Origin: Motilimonas sp. E26
GTDB taxonomy: Bacteria; Pseudomonadota; Gammaproteobacteria; Enterobacterales; CBDFNC01
Assembly: GCF_021278025.1 (NCBI RefSeq)
Contig: NZ_JAIBHJ010000004.1
Location: forward strand, 121,116-185,115
Length of the DNA: 64,000 nt
Direction of reading: 5' to 3'
The notes below the pieces were generated by a model. The model saw only the letters and a program-made list of their open reading frames with translations. It made no database searches and had not been told where the DNA came from. This document shows, piece by piece, positions 20,172-28,394 of the stretch. Positions within the stretch are counted from its first letter, which is position 1, and every line of letters begins with the position of its first letter. The translations under genes and the position numbers were made by a program.

Positions 20172-20846
20172 ATGTCTACTGCAATTATCCCTGGCGTTGA
20201 ATTTATCGATAACGCCAATCAAAGAACCCCCTGTGTTTTAGTATTAGATGCCTCAGGCTCCATGACTGGGGAGCCGCTCAGGCAACTGAATCTTGGCCTA
20301 AAGGTTTTTGAAGAGCAATTAAAAAATGATTTGGTGGCGGCCATGAGAGTGCAAGTTCTTGTCATCGCTGTGGGCGGTCTTGATGATGTTGAGGTGTTGC
20401 AACCTTGGGTAGATGCCGCTGACTTCAACGCCCCCACAATAGAGCCCGGCGGTTTAACACCTTTAGGTGCGGGTATGGAAAGGGCGCTTACCGAGGTGCA
20501 GCAGCAAAAGTCAGTTTATGATGCCAATGGTATATCAAGCACTCGTCCTTGGGTTATTCTGCTGTCTGATGGTTGTCCGACCGATTTGGATTGGGATCAA
20601 TCTGCAAGTCGCTGTCGTGAAGCCGAAGCCGATAAAAAAGTCGTGATATTTCCAATCGGCACAGAAGGTGCTGATTTTGAGGCACTTGGTCAATTTTCTA
20701 ACAAGTCGGCTAAAAAACTAAAAGGCTTAAATTTTACAGAGCTTTTCGTATGGTTAAGCCGCTCGATGGCGACAGTATCGGCCAGTGTGCCTGGTCAAAA
20801 GGTAAAACTTCCTTCAGCAGATGAATGGGCAGAGGTCGATATTTAA
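20172..20846 (+). CDS. TerY-like von Willebrand factor A protein
   Basis: This 224-residue protein is a single vWA domain with an intact metal-ion-dependent adhesion site: DASGS at 26-30, Thr at about 96 in 'GGLTPLG', and Asp133 in 'LSDG'. It has no signal peptide and should be cytoplasmic. Its size and sequence fit the TerY group found in tellurite-resistance-type loci. There it forms a conserved triad with a PP2C phosphatase and a Ser/Thr kinase. The PP2C gene follows with a TAATG overlap and the kinase overlaps that, so the three are one translationally coupled operon. The region 19972-20171 upstream is AT-rich and likely holds the promoter. Its partner proteins are not known. Confidence 0.85.
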   Translation: MSTAIIPGVEFIDNANQRTPCVLVLDASGSMTGEPLRQLNLGLKVFEEQLKNDLVAAMRVQVLVIAVGGLDDVEVLQPWVDAADFNAPTIEPGGLTPLGAGMERALTEVQQQKSVYDANGISSTRPWVILLSDGCPTDLDWDQSASRCREAEADKKVVIFPIGTEGADFEALGQFSNKSAKKLKGLNFTELFVWLSRSMATVSASVPGQKVKLPSADEWAEVDI

Positions 20847-21565
20847 TGACATCGCGTTTTTTAGGCAGCTCTGTTACCGGAACTTCCCATCGTAGTAATC
20901 AGATCCCTTGCCAAGATGCTTGGCAAGTTAGAGCGACCCCCACAGGCATGGTGGCCTGTTTATCTGATGGCGCTGGCTCTGCTCGTTTTTCAGATGTTGG
21001 TTCTCGGATGTTGGTGGACACAGTTTGTGAAGTGTTGTGCCAACAACCATCGCTCGATGAAGCAGCGGTGCAGCGAGTAAAAGAAGCCATTGTACAAGTG
21101 CGAGAAAAAGTTAGCCAAATGGGCGATTTGTCTGATTATCACGCCACCCTATGCGGTGTGCTAACGGACAAGGAAGGCCATTTGGTTTTTCACATTGGTG
21201 ATGGTTTGATCATAGGAGTGGATCCTGATGATTGGTCTGATTTTATCGTGAGCGAGCCAGAAAATGGTGAATTTGCCGAAACCACCTATTTTTTTACCTT
21301 ACCAGATTGGTCGTCTCATTTACGTATGATGTGCGCGCCACCACGATACAAACTATGGTTTTTAATGTCAGACGGTGCAGCAAGCTTTTCAGCATTAACT
21401 AATCCCTATCGTCCGACAGAAAACTTCTTGTTGCCTGTGCACAATTACCTAAGTCGCGTTGATGCAGCAAGTGGACAGCAAGCCTTGGATAATACCTTAA
21501 ATGATGCGCGTACAGATGCGATCACCAGTGATGATAAGTCGTTAGTGTGGTTGCTCCATGAATAA
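20846..21565 (+). CDS. PP2C-family protein Ser/Thr phosphatase
   Basis: This is a metal-dependent phosphatase of 239 residues. The PP2C motifs are visible: 'CLSDGAGSARFSDVGS' (metal-binding D-G), 'HATLCGVL', 'HIGDGLIIG', 'MSDGAASFS' and, near the end, 'SDDKSLVWL'. The ATG at 20846 is preferred over an in-frame start at 20825. It overlaps the vWA stop (TAATG) and begins immediately before the conserved 'SVTGTSHRSNQIPCQDAW', a typical opening for this subgroup. It overlaps the kinase gene by 8 nt. The expected role is reversal of phosphorylation by the neighbouring kinase. Confidence 0.9.
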   Translation: MTSRFLGSSVTGTSHRSNQIPCQDAWQVRATPTGMVACLSDGAGSARFSDVGSRMLVDTVCEVLCQQPSLDEAAVQRVKEAIVQVREKVSQMGDLSDYHATLCGVLTDKEGHLVFHIGDGLIIGVDPDDWSDFIVSEPENGEFAETTYFFTLPDWSSHLRMMCAPPRYKLWFLMSDGAASFSALTNPYRPTENFLLPVHNYLSRVDAASGQQALDNTLNDARTDAITSDDKSLVWLLHE

Positions 21566-24353
21566 AAGTGTCACCCTGACTTATCTTGATGGTCGAGTTG
21601 AAAAAATAAGATGTCAAAACAAGCCGTTTAGCAGTGGTGCGGATGGGGCTATATATGCCAGCACCGATAACAAGTTAGCATTTAAAATTTACCATGACCC
21701 TAGTAAAGACAGCCAGCGGCAAGAAAAGTTGTGGCAAATGCTGTCTCATGCCCCCAAAGCAAAAGGGTTTTGCTGGCCGATTGCCGTACTCGGCGATCAC
21801 CATGGCACTTTTATTGGCTATGCCATGCCATTGTTGGACTTAACCAGCCATCACCCCCTTGAAATGTTACTAACCAAGCGCTCTCGCCAATCTTTAGGAA
21901 TCACTGAAAGTTATCCATTTAGGTTAACGGTTGCGACTAATCTGGCTAAAAAAATAGCTGAGTTACATAGGCTTGGGCATCATGTGATTGACTTAAAACC
22001 CGTCAATTTATCATTTGATAAGCATACTGGGGATGTGGTGATCCTCGATTGTGATGGCTTTTCAATTAAAGGTAATACTAAGCAATATACAGGGCATCAA
22101 TACACGGCAGGTTATATTGCGCCGGAAGCGTTTCGCGCTAAACAACCGCCTGAAAAGTTAGGCCTTGAGCAAGACTTGTTCGCCCTAGCCACAATAATAT
22201 TTCAATTGTTAAACAATGGGTTGCATCCATTTCAAGGCGTGCCCGTCAAAGGCAAGCAATTGCCCTCGGATAATCAAGGTAGAATAGCCGCAGGCCTTTA
22301 CGCTTATGATGAGAATCCGCATTTCGAAATTCAGCCTTCACCTTGGTCTATCCACAGTGACTTCCCAGATGTTTTGCAGCAAGCTTTTACGCAAAGCCTA
22401 ACCAGTGTTACCAGAACTAATGCGGCACTGTGGCAGCAATTGCTTAAAGAACAAAAACATAAGTTAAAAACATGTCACAACAATTCAAACCATATGTTCT
22501 GGCAGAGTCAATGTCCGCATTGTTTGTTGAACCAAGCAAGTGAGCATGCTTTCAAAACAGCTATCGTTAACATGCATTCTCTACCGGAAAGAGCTTCTGC
22601 TCCTCAGGTTAAAGGTATGTCCTCGGTGGTCATTGCCCCTTCTGTAAATTTGCCTCCTCAACAGTCAAATTATGCTCAGCCGATTTCACTTAAGAAATTT
22701 TGGTCGATTTTTGCCGCCGTATTTTTGCCATTTATTGTTATCGTGCTGATTATGCACAATATTAATGAAGACCGAGCTCGTTTAGGCCAACCGCCAGTAA
22801 CGGCCAATACTGGCACCGCCCCTAATTCTTCACCATCTGCTGGCACAAGGGATAATCGCAGTGAGCAAACAGTCGAAAAGTTGACACAACCTCAACAACA
22901 TTACATTCCTAAGGTTGTTGCGACTCGATCGTTATCAGGCAAAGTTAAATACCGTTCATTAGCAGAGTTGCCATCTAAATCAAAGTTTTTAGCGGAAGTA
23001 CCTTTTCACCAACTTACTCGATTTGAATCTGCAGAAAACTTTCCACTTATAAAGTACTCTCCTCATGGCGCAATGATGGCGAATGGAGCTCCTGGACTCA
23101 GCTTAAATCAAATCAATTTTGAAATGGCAGGTCAAATTATGGGCCAGCTTGATTATTGGGATGATCGTGTTTATCAGTTGGCTGACTGGCAATATGATAA
23201 ACACGCCAATAAAGCTTATGTTTACCAATGTAAATACAACCCAGGTGTTTGTACTCATGTTAGCCAAGTGAGTGCAGGGGAAATGCTGAATTATGAATTT
23301 AATTTATTTAGCGCTGAGAAAATCTATCCTGATGGTGAAGAAAAAGCGCCCGAGAACAGCTATCGTCCATGGCGTTTTAGTTTGACGCAAAATGGTGAAA
23401 AGTTAGTGATGGCGAGCAATTTTGAGTTGGTGGTTTATAACACCGAGCAGCCGCAACAACCCTTGTTGAAACAAAGGCTGCCAGATGCGTGGCAAGGCTG
23501 GAAAATAACCCGCATACTAACTGTTGAAAATGGCCAGCGTTTGTTCATGTCTTTTGCTAAAAGCGAACGCTATGGTTTGAATTATCAAGGGTTTGTTGTT
23601 GAACTCAGTCTAGTTGAAGGTCAATACCAAGTGACGACGGATTTTTCGACTTTTGCGGGGGCCAATCCAATGTCAGGACTTGATATTGCGGCCAATCTAC
23701 AGGGTGACATTTTAGCCATAGGCGAATACATTGAAGCTGAGCAAAATAGTGAAAAATATGCGGTGTTTGGTAAGCCTGTTGAAGTCGCGCTTGCCTATCC
23801 AAGTATTAGTTTATGGCGAAAAACCCCTCAAGGTTGGCAGCCCTTTAATGGTGAAAACGATGAGGCAACATCAATTATTGTGCATAAATATACCCATGGA
23901 AAAGAGTTGGTATCGGTTCCTGAAAATGCTAGTTATTTTCATGTGAATATGTCTTTGGGTTCAGACTTTGATTTGAAAGGCTCGCTGGCTTTGAATCGAG
24001 GGTTTATGTTGAACCACTCAGGCGATCTTTTGCTGACTGGTATTCAGGCTAAGCAAAAACGGTATACCATTGATGTAGAGGCTTCAATTTATCAGCTAAG
24101 TAACGCCGATAAGAACGCTGAAAAGGGGCCATCCATAAAAGCCAAATTGGTTAAACAGTATGATCTACCGGCTGATTCAAATGTGTGGGATTCTGGAGCT
24201 GAATTAGGTTATTTAAGCGCAAGCTTGTCTGAAGATGGGACACAAGCCGCTATGGGTTACTTTGTTTTTTCTGATTCTAAGCAAGTAGGCATGGGCAAAG
24301 GGACCGCGAGTCAAACATATCAGCTGGATCTGTTTGATTTACAGTCCAATTAG
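21558..24353 (+). CDS. Transmembrane Ser/Thr kinase with large C-terminal domain (TerY-P triad kinase)
   Basis: The protein has 931 residues. The N-terminal kinase domain (about 5-300) has the glycine loop 'SSGADGAIY' (25-33), Lys43 in 'AFKIYH', the catalytic loop D145-L-K-P-V-N150, the metal motif C-D166-G-F, and A-P-E at 188-190. The usual HRD is altered to a V-I-D form. A small putative zinc ribbon follows (C306, H312, C319, C322). One membrane segment lies at about 381-399. Roughly 530 residues without another hydrophobic span come after it, predicted to be periplasmic and beta-rich, perhaps a propeller-like sensor. Kinases of this triad are often soluble, so the membrane anchor and large outer domain are notable. 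Targets are unknown. Confidence 0.85.
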   Translation: MNKSVTLTYLDGRVEKIRCQNKPFSSGADGAIYASTDNKLAFKIYHDPSKDSQRQEKLWQMLSHAPKAKGFCWPIAVLGDHHGTFIGYAMPLLDLTSHHPLEMLLTKRSRQSLGITESYPFRLTVATNLAKKIAELHRLGHHVIDLKPVNLSFDKHTGDVVILDCDGFSIKGNTKQYTGHQYTAGYIAPEAFRAKQPPEKLGLEQDLFALATIIFQLLNNGLHPFQGVPVKGKQLPSDNQGRIAAGLYAYDENPHFEIQPSPWSIHSDFPDVLQQAFTQSLTSVTRTNAALWQQLLKEQKHKLKTCHNNSNHMFWQSQCPHCLLNQASEHAFKTAIVNMHSLPERASAPQVKGMSSVVIAPSVNLPPQQSNYAQPISLKKFWSIFAAVFLPFIVIVLIMHNINEDRARLGQPPVTANTGTAPNSSPSAGTRDNRSEQTVEKLTQPQQHYIPKVVATRSLSGKVKYRSLAELPSKSKFLAEVPFHQLTRFESAENFPLIKYSPHGAMMANGAPGLSLNQINFEMAGQIMGQLDYWDDRVYQLADWQYDKHANKAYVYQCKYNPGVCTHVSQVSAGEMLNYEFNLFSAEKIYPDGEEKAPENSYRPWRFSLTQNGEKLVMASNFELVVYNTEQPQQPLLKQRLPDAWQGWKITRILTVENGQRLFMSFAKSERYGLNYQGFVVELSLVEGQYQVTTDFSTFAGANPMSGLDIAANLQGDILAIGEYIEAEQNSEKYAVFGKPVEVALAYPSISLWRKTPQGWQPFNGENDEATSIIVHKYTHGKELVSVPENASYFHVNMSLGSDFDLKGSLALNRGFMLNHSGDLLLTGIQAKQKRYTIDVEASIYQLSNADKNAEKGPSIKAKLVKQYDLPADSNVWDSGAELGYLSASLSEDGTQAAMGYFVFSDSKQVGMGKGTASQTYQLDLFDLQSN

Positions 24354-24532
24354 TAGGTTTTATCCAAGCTGGCGGGAGTGAATGCAGGTTAATTTTGCTA
24401 GAGTGGAGCTTAATAGCCCCATGAACCTAAAGATGCTAAGTCGCCTTTTTAAAGTGTGGCACACAGCTATAAACAACATCTAGCTAGGTTACTTAGGCTA
24501 GCGGAGGCTCGTTGGTTATAGAGTAGGTATGT

Positions 24533-25468
24533 ATGCAAAAGAAATTAGATCCGTTAAGTCAATTTGTTCACTTCCTCTCGCCGAGTAGTGAGATCTTCAC
24601 CCATGTTACTTTGTCAGCGCCTTGGGGAATTGAAGCCGACCAGCTAAATTCGGCTTATGTTGCCTATCTACCTGCTGGTACTTGTGTCCTTGAATTAGAA
24701 GGCAGGGAGTCGGTGACGTTATTCGCTGGCCAAATGTTAATCTTGCCTTATGGTCATGCTCACTGCATCAAAAGTGATATTCATGCCAAGTGCGTCAAGG
24801 TAAATGAATTACTTAATGAAAAGAAGGGCGCAGGCGAACAATGGCATAACGCCAGCAACGGTGATAGTTGTGAGTTGGTTTACGGCACCTTTTCGTTTGC
24901 GCCAATGCAGCATTGGGGCAAAGATGCGTTGATTGGTAGCTTGCCAGAAATGATTGTTTTAAACGTACCAAGCGGCAGTCGTTTGGTACAACTTTTGACT
25001 TGGTTATACCAAGAAAACAGTCAACCACAAGCTGGGCAATCTTTGGCCATTGAATATTTAATGCAATTACTGCTAATTGAAATGCTGCGAAATTTGGACC
25101 ATTTTACTCATTACCCCAGTTGGATGGCTGCATTACAAGATACGCGTTTGGCTCCTGTCATTTTGGCCATTCAGCAGCAGTTTTGTCGTGATTGGACCGT
25201 TGATGAGCTAGCCCGCCTTGCCGCTATGTCGCGCTCGGTATTTGCCGAAAAATTCAAAACCACAACGGGGACTAGTCCGTTATTATTTTTACGTCAGTGG
25301 CGCTGCTTTATTGCGGCGCAATGGTTGGTTAATGAACGTTTTACCGTTGCGCAAATTGCTCACAAAGTGGGTTTTCAATCGGTCGATGTGTTCATTCGAA
25401 ATTTTCGGCAATTTCATGATTGCACGCCAAAACAATATGCAACACGTGTAGCTAAAACCAACCCATAA
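24533..25468 (+). CDS. AraC-family transcriptional regulator
   Basis: This 311-residue protein has an N-terminal cupin-like ligand-binding domain and a C-terminal pair of helix-turn-helix motifs from about 205. They include 'WTVDELARLAAMSRSVFAEK' and the second HTH with 'TVAQIAHKVGFQSVDVF', followed by 'FHDCTPKQYA'. The N-terminal type resembles the AraC cupin_6 group, whose members often sit beside the oxidoreductase they regulate. No obvious partner is adjacent here; the next genes encode a small membrane protein and NfsA. The ligand is unknown. Confidence 0.85.
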   Translation: MQKKLDPLSQFVHFLSPSSEIFTHVTLSAPWGIEADQLNSAYVAYLPAGTCVLELEGRESVTLFAGQMLILPYGHAHCIKSDIHAKCVKVNELLNEKKGAGEQWHNASNGDSCELVYGTFSFAPMQHWGKDALIGSLPEMIVLNVPSGSRLVQLLTWLYQENSQPQAGQSLAIEYLMQLLLIEMLRNLDHFTHYPSWMAALQDTRLAPVILAIQQQFCRDWTVDELARLAAMSRSVFAEKFKTTTGTSPLLFLRQWRCFIAAQWLVNERFTVAQIAHKVGFQSVDVFIRNFRQFHDCTPKQYATRVAKTNP

Positions 25469-25582
25469 TATCGACGTTTTGTCTTATTCTATCGCCTTTT
25501 ACTCCCAAGCTATCCTACATGTATTTAATTGAAAAGCTGCCTTCAGTAAGCTTAGGTTGTTAATTAAATGAAGGAGGCGAAG

Positions 25583-25678
25583 ATGACAAATTGGTTTGAG
25601 AGTGATACCGATGGCTCGGATAATCAAGTTCTCGTTCAGCTTGGCGATTGGTCAACGTTTGCCGAGGTGCAGCGATGA
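25583..25678 (+). CDS. 31-residue ORF coupled to the next gene
   Basis: A strong Shine-Dalgarno AAGGAGG (25571-25577) lies just before ATG 25583. The ORF encodes 31 residues (start MTNWFESDTDGS) and its stop overlaps the next ATG (ATGA at 25675-25678). The next gene has no good ribosome site of its own, so this short ORF probably lets ribosomes reinitiate on it. It may also make a real small protein; the family is not recognised. It is acidic and has no hydrophobic segment. Confidence 0.5.
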   Translation: MTNWFESDTDGSDNQVLVQLGDWSTFAEVQR

Positions 25679-26022
25679 AGTTAAAGACATTATTGGCTTG
25701 GCAGTGGCAAGACTATGCCATCAACCATCAATCCAAAACAAATTTATGGATCCACATCATTGCTGTGCCCATTTTTGTTTGCGCTTTATTAGCGCTTTTT
25801 ATCAACCTGTTTAGTGGCGCTATGTTTGGTGCGTTAGTGTCTGTTGCAGTAGCCATGTGCTCTTTAGTGTTACAAAATGTAGGCCACAAGCAAGAGGCGA
25901 AGCAACCTGCACCATTTAGCAGTACTGGCAACTTTATTGCACGCTTGTTAATTGAGCAATGCTATACCTTCCCAAAGTTTGTGTTAAAGGGGGAGTGGTT
26001 CAAATCAGTAAGAAGAAACTGA
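25675..26022 (+). CDS. Mpo1-like (DUF962) membrane protein
   Basis: This small membrane protein has 115 residues when started at the ATG that overlaps the preceding ORF (ATGA). It has two hydrophobic segments (about 23-45 and 48-66). The pattern is that of the DUF962/Mpo1 family: 'HQSKTNLWIHIIAVPIF' near the start and a 'GHKQEAKQPAPF' motif later, giving conserved histidines that bind iron in the yeast 2-hydroxy fatty acid dioxygenase Mpo1. Enzyme activity in the bacterial short forms is an inference. A longer start at 25648 lacks ribosome-site support. Confidence 0.7.
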   Translation: MKLKTLLAWQWQDYAINHQSKTNLWIHIIAVPIFVCALLALFINLFSGAMFGALVSVAVAMCSLVLQNVGHKQEAKQPAPFSSTGNFIARLLIEQCYTFPKFVLKGEWFKSVRRN

Positions 26023-26037
26023 GCGCCTAACAATAAT

Positions 26038-26085
26038 AATTGGGCGGGGTTATTCATCACATTTTATTAGAGTGCCTGCCCAATT
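26038..26085. terminator. Possible bidirectional terminator hairpin
   Basis: AATTGGGC at 26038-26045 pairs with GCCCAATT at 26078-26085. The pairing extends by two G-C pairs after one mismatch, and the loop is about 26 nt. It lies in the gap between two converging genes (Mpo1-like on plus, nfsA on minus). The long loop and lack of a U-run make it a weak candidate. Confidence 0.35.
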
Positions 26086-26129
26086 CTCCACTTGCTGCCC
26101 CTTTACCCTTAAAAAGTATCAAACCGATA

Positions 26130-26852
26130 CTATTTTGTCGTGAGCCCTTTACTATTTAAATAGGGCAAAATATGAGGCCGCGATTCGCCTGCCAGTTTGG
26201 AGGACGTTTGCTGCGACCAAGTGGTTTGCTTTTGATTCGCCGCGCGATGGCTGTAGTAATCTTGCATGTGTTGATCATATTGCGCAATGCGGGTTAGGTT
26301 AACTCCTTGGTAGGTATTTTCATGCACCACCACATCCACTGGTAAGCGTGGCTTTAACTCTGGGTGTTGATTGGGGTGGCCTAGGCACATGCCAAATAAC
26401 ACTGCAGTGTAGGGCGGTAATTGAAGTAGCTTATCGACGTCGGATGCTTGATTTCTCAACCCGCCAATATATACGCCGCCCAAGCCCATGGATTCAGCTG
26501 CCAACAAGCAGTTTTGCGCCATGATCCCTGCATCGACCGCGCCAATCAGAATTAACTCAGTAAAGCCTGCTTGAATGTCAGGATTAATGGTGGCGTGACG
26601 CTGATAATCAATGCAGAACACTAAGAACTCGGCAGCCGATTCAACATATTGTTGTTGCCCGGCAAATTGCGCTAATTGTGCTCGCATCGATGGTTCGGTG
26701 ACACGAATGACTGAAACGACTTGTAACATACTGGAAGATGATGCGGCGAGGCCAGCGCGAATGATGGTGTCTAATTGCTCTTTGCTGATGGCTTGTTCGG
26801 TAAAGGAGCGAATAGAGCGGTGTGAAAGGATCGTATCTATCACGGAATTCAT
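26130..26852 (-). CDS. nfsA: Oxygen-insensitive NADPH nitroreductase NfsA
   Basis: This is an FMN-dependent two-electron nitroreductase (also quinones and chromate), cytoplasmic, 240 residues. It opens with the nitroreductase signature 'ILSHRSIRSFTEQAISKEQL' and contains 'AAESMGLGGVYIGGLRN' and 'VLFGMCLGHP', diagnostic for the NfsA group. The C-terminal excursion domain is present. Its gene converges with the Mpo1-like gene and diverges from the beta-lactamase gene, with about 100 bp between the two starts. Confidence 0.92.
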   Translation of the reverse strand: MNSVIDTILSHRSIRSFTEQAISKEQLDTIIRAGLAASSSSMLQVVSVIRVTEPSMRAQLAQFAGQQQYVESAAEFLVFCIDYQRHATINPDIQAGFTELILIGAVDAGIMAQNCLLAAESMGLGGVYIGGLRNQASDVDKLLQLPPYTAVLFGMCLGHPNQHPELKPRLPVDVVVHENTYQGVNLTRIAQYDQHMQDYYSHRAANQKQTTWSQQTSSKLAGESRPHILPYLNSKGLTTK

Positions 26853-26954
26853 AATGCAAGCCTAAATAAAAAACTTGGCTCAATAATATTCGGTATTGGT
26901 ATGATTGTCGAACAAGAGTCGTAACGCCTTAAAAACAAGTAAGTGAGAACAAAA

Positions 26955-27845
26955 ATGAAAAAGCAATGTACGTTTTTATTACTGCTGAGTGTATTCATCT
27001 TATTTAGCCCATTGAGTCAGGCTGGATCTTCAACCGATGAGTTAACCAAAGCTGTCGCCGCCATTGAAGCGAGGCTATCGGCTCGCGTTGGCATTGCTAC
27101 CTTTCAGCCCGATACCGGACGTATATGGCAATATCGTGGTGATGAGCGTTTTCCGATGATGAGCACTGCTAAAACCTTAATTTGCGCAAGAATGCTGGGC
27201 GACATTGATGGTGGGGGGTTAGATCCCAACGCCAGCACCTTAATCAATGGGGAAATGTTAGTGCCTTGGTCACCGGTGACTGAAACTAAGATTGGCCGCC
27301 GTATTTCGGTATTTGATGCCTGTGAAGCAACCATGCTCACCAGTGATAATACTGCCGCCAACTTGGTGTTAGCCCATATTGGTGGACCAAAAGCGGTGAC
27401 GCGTTTTATTCGCTTACTCGGCGACACCACCACTCAGTTGACTCGCATTGAACCAGACCTAAATGAAGCAACGCCAAGTGATGTGCGTGATACCACCACG
27501 CCAGTGGCAATGGTACATAGCTTAAACCAGATCTTTTTTAGTTCTGCGCTTAACCAAGGATCCCGCCAGCAACTTAAACAGTGGATGATGGATAATACTG
27601 TTTCAGAGCCACTGATCCGCTCGGTATTACCACAAGGTTGGCATATCGCAGATCGCTCTGGTGCCGGTGGCCATGGTTCGCGTGGTATTACCGCGTTGCT
27701 GTGGCAAGGTGAGCAAACGCCAACTATCGTCAGTATTTATTTAACCGAGAGTAAGCTCGACTTAGTACAGCGTAATCAGGCTATCGCTGAGTTGGCGAAA
27801 CTGTTGTTTGACACGCCAGAAGTGTTGTTTACCAATCAGCAGTGA
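26955..27845 (+). CDS. Class A beta-lactamase, carbenicillinase (CARB/PSE)-like
   Basis: This is a serine beta-lactamase of 296 residues with a signal peptide (cleavage likely after 'SPLSQA'). By chance the precursor numbering matches Ambler numbering: S70-T-A-K73, S130-D-N132, E166-P-D-L-N170, and R234-S-G236. The R at 234, where most class A enzymes have K, marks the CARB/PSE carbenicillinase branch. Cys77 and Cys123 can form the usual disulfide. The ATG at 26955 is chosen over an in-frame GTG at 26943 because it begins a standard signal peptide. No integron or IS is next to it, so it looks chromosomal. No AmpR-like regulator is adjacent. Confidence 0.9.
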   Translation: MKKQCTFLLLLSVFILFSPLSQAGSSTDELTKAVAAIEARLSARVGIATFQPDTGRIWQYRGDERFPMMSTAKTLICARMLGDIDGGGLDPNASTLINGEMLVPWSPVTETKIGRRISVFDACEATMLTSDNTAANLVLAHIGGPKAVTRFIRLLGDTTTQLTRIEPDLNEATPSDVRDTTTPVAMVHSLNQIFFSSALNQGSRQQLKQWMMDNTVSEPLIRSVLPQGWHIADRSGAGGHGSRGITALLWQGEQTPTIVSIYLTESKLDLVQRNQAIAELAKLLFDTPEVLFTNQQ

Positions 27846-27901
27846 TCGTCCCAGTGAGTCATTACGTTTTAATCAGATAATTTGTCAAGGTTAGGTAAGT
27901 C

Positions 27902-28360
27902 ATGTCTACATTTCATCACGTAAAACTGGGTTATCTCGGGTTACTGCCTTTCCTGCTTTTAACCGGAGGTTATTTTTTAACCGAGGCCGATTGGCTGCTA
28001 CAAAGTTTTATCATTTACAGCATTAGCATTTTATCTTTTGTTGCGGGCAGCTTATGGCAACCCGCTACCAAGACCAGCGTAAAGGGTGAGACTAAAACCA
28101 TTAGCCAATCTCATACTCAAGCTTGGCTGGTGGTTTTGGTGACCTTGCCATTGCCATTAAGTGTATTTGTTGCTGAGTCAGTGGTATTGATTTGCTTAGC
28201 GTTAAGCTTTGTTTGGTTATTAGCTTTACAAAAGCGGTTAGCTAGCTGGCCTGAAATGACACCTGATTATCAGCAAATGCGCGGTAAAATTACCGCTGTG
28301 GTGTTTGTCTGTCACTTATTTATGTTAGCGCAGTTAAATCATACTCCCGTGCTTGTTTGA
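27902..28360 (+). CDS. DUF3429 membrane protein
   Basis: The protein has 152 residues with four to five hydrophobic segments and the start 'GYLGLLPFLLLTGGYF', typical of DUF3429. Function is unknown. It follows the beta-lactamase gene in the same direction by 56 bp, so they might be co-transcribed. Its 3' end faces the RND operon. Confidence 0.75.
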   Translation: MSTFHHVKLGYLGLLPFLLLTGGYFLTEADWLLQSFIIYSISILSFVAGSLWQPATKTSVKGETKTISQSHTQAWLVVLVTLPLPLSVFVAESVVLICLALSFVWLLALQKRLASWPEMTPDYQQMRGKITAVVFVCHLFMLAQLNHTPVLV

Positions 28361-28394
28361 GGCTGATGTAACCTGCTTAAGCTGAATTCAGGGG

